Source: Pseudomonadota bacterium
Lineage (GTDB): Bacteria > Pseudomonadota > Gammaproteobacteria > Xanthomonadales > Xanthomonadaceae
DNA length: 64,000 bases
Reading direction: 5' to 3'
Assembly: GCA_963205495.1 (NCBI GenBank)
Contig: CAUJIN010000034.1
Coordinates: forward strand, 186,001 to 250,000
This document shows, piece after piece, positions 61,034 through 64,000 of this stretch. Position 1 is the first letter of the stretch. Each line of letters begins with the position of its first letter. Below the pieces are notes generated by a model. The model saw only the letters and a list, made by a program, of their open reading frames with translations. It did not search any database and was not told the origin of the DNA. The position numbers and the translations under genes are program-made.

Positions 61034-62316
61034 ATCCTGCCTTCCCTTTTGCGATTTCCGCCCTGCTGGCCGGATTCCCGGCCCAAGCCGCGCCGCCGCG
61101 TGCGGCGCCGCCATTGCCCCCGATCGACCCCACGCACTACACCATCATCCACGTCGCCACCGCGCAGGAACTGGCGGATGCGGCCTGGAATCTGCAAAGC
61201 CACCAGGCCATCGTGATCGCCCCGGGGGAATATCGCCTCGACCAGGTGAACTTTCCGAACGGCCAGGACGGCCGAATCACGGTAGGCCGCTACGGGGCCG
61301 CGCCGATCGTCGACGTGCAGATCCGGGGCGCCACCGGCAATCGCGACGACGTGGTGCTGCGCGGCGCGGGCATGCTCGATCCGATCGTTCCCTACGGCAT
61401 CCAGATCTTCACCGCCAGCCAGGTCGTGCTGGCCGATTTCAGCGTGGGCGAGGTCTACTACCACGCCATCGGAATACAGGGCCCCCAGGGCGCGCGCGCG
61501 GTGCGGATCCACAACGTGCGCGCCTTCGATGCCGGCCAGCAGATCATCAAGGGCTCGGGCGCGGGCGCCGACGACGTGGAGATCGCCCATTCGCTCATCG
61601 ACTACACCGTCGGCGCCGTGAACCATCCCGAGGGTGCGCCGTCGGGAAGCTGCTATACCAACGGCATCGACGCCACCGGCGGCCACCGCTGGATCATCCG
61701 CGACAGCCGCATCGAGCGCATCCGCTGCCAGGACGGCAGTCTCGCCGGGCCGGCGATCCTGATGTGGCAGGGCGCGGCCGACACGGTGGTGGAGCGCAAC
61801 CTGATCCTGGATTCCTCGCGCGGCATTTCGCTGGGCCTTGTCGGCGGCAGCGACCACAGCGGCGGCCTCGTGCGCAACAACCTGATCCGCTGGAATCCGG
61901 GAGCCACCTACGCGGTGGACGTGCCGATCTTCACCACCTCGCCGGGCGCGCGCATTCTCTTCAACACCGTGCTCACCCGCGGGCGTTACGGCAACGCGAT
62001 CGAGGCGCGCTTTGCCAGCGCCGCGAACGTGGATGCCGCGGGCAACCTGCTGGACGCGGGCATCCAGCCGCGCAATGGCGCATCGATTACCCAGGCCGAC
62101 AACCGCAGCGACGCCCAGCCCGGCTGGTTCCTCGACGAAGCCACGGCCGACCTGCGGCTTTCCGCGCAGGGGCTGGCGGCGCTGGCGCCGATTCCGCGCA
62201 GGAGCCAGGCTCCCGACGACTGCATGGCCGAGGCGCGCACCGATCCCACCGAGCCGGGCGCCTGCACGCGCGACCGCCAGCGCGTGTTCGGCGACGGTTT
62301 CGAGCCGGGCGGCTGA
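61030..62316 (+). CDS. Secreted parallel beta-helix repeat protein
   Basis: 428 residues with a short signal peptide (MNPAFPFAISALLAGFPAQA). From about residue 35 it shows right-handed beta-helix coils: VVLRGAGMLDPI, ARAVRIHNVRAFD, DVEIAHSLIDYT, RWIIRDSRIERIRC, TVVERNLILDSSRG, GLVRNNLIRW, ILFNTVLTRGRYGNAIE. The fold is that of pectate lyase-like polysaccharide-active proteins, but no specific catalytic set is recognised. The protein ends in a Cys-rich stretch and RVFGDGFEPGG, a tag also seen in the DUF1800 protein. The ATG overlaps the stop of the upstream remnant frame. Confidence 0.75.
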   Translation: MNPAFPFAISALLAGFPAQAAPPRAAPPLPPIDPTHYTIIHVATAQELADAAWNLQSHQAIVIAPGEYRLDQVNFPNGQDGRITVGRYGAAPIVDVQIRGATGNRDDVVLRGAGMLDPIVPYGIQIFTASQVVLADFSVGEVYYHAIGIQGPQGARAVRIHNVRAFDAGQQIIKGSGAGADDVEIAHSLIDYTVGAVNHPEGAPSGSCYTNGIDATGGHRWIIRDSRIERIRCQDGSLAGPAILMWQGAADTVVERNLILDSSRGISLGLVGGSDHSGGLVRNNLIRWNPGATYAVDVPIFTTSPGARILFNTVLTRGRYGNAIEARFASAANVDAAGNLLDAGIQPRNGASITQADNRSDAQPGWFLDEATADLRLSAQGLAALAPIPRRSQAPDDCMAEARTDPTEPGACTRDRQRVFGDGFEPGG

Positions 62317-62392
62317 CGCGTCGCCGGCTTCGAGCGGCGGCACGCAGGCGCCCGCAACGGCCTCCCGTGCGGCTTTTGACCATCCCTTTGAC

Positions 62393-62422
62393 TTGAGATT
62401 CAACGCGGTTCACCGCTATAAT
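62393..62422 (+). promoter_or_regulatory. Promoter of rpsO
   Basis: TTGAGA at 62393-62398 and a consensus TATAAT at 62417-62422, 18-bp spacer. A leader of roughly 115 nt precedes the rpsO ATG; it contains a 6-bp GC hairpin at 62455-62469 and could house S15 autoregulation. Confidence 0.65.
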
Positions 62423-62546
62423 TCCGAGGCTTTGTTTCCGCAAGGCACCCGATTCCCGCCCACGGCGGGCCTTTCACGGCGGATCAGGCGGTGCGTTCGG
62501 TTGATGGCCGGCGTTCCTGCAGGTCCCGCGTCACATAGAGGTCACC

Positions 62547-62807
62547 ATGTCCATCGATACCGCAAAGATCATCAACGACTACAAGCGCAGCCCCAACGAC
62601 ACCGGCTCGCCGGAAGTCCAGGTCGCCCTGCTGTCGGCCCGCATCGAGCAGCTCACCGAGCACTTCAAGGTCCACAAGCAGGATCACCACAGCCGCCGCG
62701 GCCTGCTGATGCTGGTCAACCAGCGCCGCAGCCTGCTGGGCTATCTCAAGGACAATGACGTCGAGCGCTACAAGACGCTGATCGAGCGTCTCGGCCTGCG
62801 CCGCTGA
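62547..62807 (+). CDS. rpsO: 30S ribosomal protein S15
   Basis: 86 residues ([20 protein letters not shown]). Binds 16S rRNA and organises the platform; [20 protein letters not shown] is the rRNA-binding helix pair. AGAGGTCACC is a good ribosome binding site. Followed by a terminator and pnp, the order conserved in bacteria. Confidence 0.98.
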   Translation: MSIDTAKIINDYKRSPNDTGSPEVQVALLSARIEQLTEHFKVHKQDHHSRRGLLMLVNQRRSLLGYLKDNDVERYKTLIERLGLRR

Positions 62808-62823
62808 CATCCCCGTTTCCTCC

Positions 62824-62854
62824 GCGCGGCGCAGAAATGCGCCGCGCTTGTTTT
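62824..62854 (+). terminator. Terminator/processing hairpin between rpsO and pnp
   Basis: GCGCGGCGCA (62824-62833) and TGCGCCGCGC (62838-62847) form a perfect 10-bp stem with a GAAA tetraloop, followed by TTGTTTT. In E. coli the rpsO-pnp spacer holds a terminator and RNase III site; the same logic is likely here. Confidence 0.8.
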
Positions 62855-62934
62855 CCCGGGTGCCCAGGCGCCCGGCTCCCCGCAGCGGCATTCCGGCCCG
62901 CGGAGCCAACACGAAGTCCTAAGGAATCCAGATC

Positions 62935-64000
<1,066 letters not shown>

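Overview
The window is a GC-rich, densely packed chromosomal segment of a gammaproteobacterium, most likely of the Lysobacterales (Xanthomonadales). The main reasons are a complete FimX-type REC-PAS-GGDEF-EAL protein of about 690 residues, an MtaD-like deaminase followed by gph and a degenerate squalene/phytoene-synthase-like gene, a yceD-rpmF-fabH-fabD-fabG-acpP-fabF-pabB-mltG-tmk-holB block, and secreted or envelope proteins carrying an 'F-x-DGFE' tag. The genus cannot be set from the sequence alone. Almost all genes are ordinary chromosomal genes. ATGA or GTGA stop/start overlaps are very common, and intergenic spaces are short.

Layout. 1-7.2 kb: end of a class III cyclase/FHA gene, a secreted calcineurin-like phosphoesterase with a glycerophosphodiesterase, a DUF1800/DUF1501 pair, and a PP2C phosphatase. 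7.6-14.4 kb: tRNA-Ser(CGA), then lapA-lapB and three envelope sugar genes (WecA-like transferase, WbpM-like dehydratase, galU) chained by 4-nt overlaps, then tadA and orn. 14.4-29.1 kb: cytochrome c-FTR1 fusion, POT peptide transporter, AIF-like FAD oxidoreductase, a secreted hydrolase with a DUF4785-like partner, kbl, a phosphopantetheinyl transferase, uup, putP and a Na/Pi symporter. 29.3-30.5 kb: a small accessory scar (helicase/restriction C-terminal fragment, orphan HicB, truncated ORF) lying against the 3' end of tRNA-Pro(CGG). 30.7-39.6 kb: hisS, an unusual HAL-family lyase, then mnmA-nudJ-ybjN-like, fimX and epmB on the minus strand, with epmB divergent from efp, which encodes its substrate. 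40-50.6 kb: mtaD, gph, the SQS-like gene, folE2 with a structured leader, a moxR-DUF58-tgpA-slp operon, and a membrane glycosyltransferase. 51.3-60.8 kb: the fatty-acid synthesis block running into folate, cell wall, dTMP and DNA polymerase clamp-loader genes. 60.8-64 kb: a frameshifted Tat-leader remnant, a secreted parallel beta-helix protein, rpsO, and the start of pnp.

Systems that work together: LapA/LapB with the sugar-nucleotide and lipid-linked glycosyltransferase genes (envelope polysaccharide); EpmB with EF-P (lysylation of Lys34); FabH/D/G/F with AcpP; FimX as a c-di-GMP effector for type IV pili; MoxR with DUF58 and the TgpA transglutaminase. I did not find a clearly new multi-gene system. 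The points most worth a second look are the two-tier inverted repeat before folE2, the HAL-family lyase with an insert of about 65 residues next to its active site, the tRNA-Pro-adjacent scar with an antitoxin lacking its toxin, the frameshifted Tat leader overlapping the beta-helix gene, the near-identical terminators of the two tRNA genes, and several promoters whose -10 box lies so close to the start codon that leaderless mRNA is predicted.
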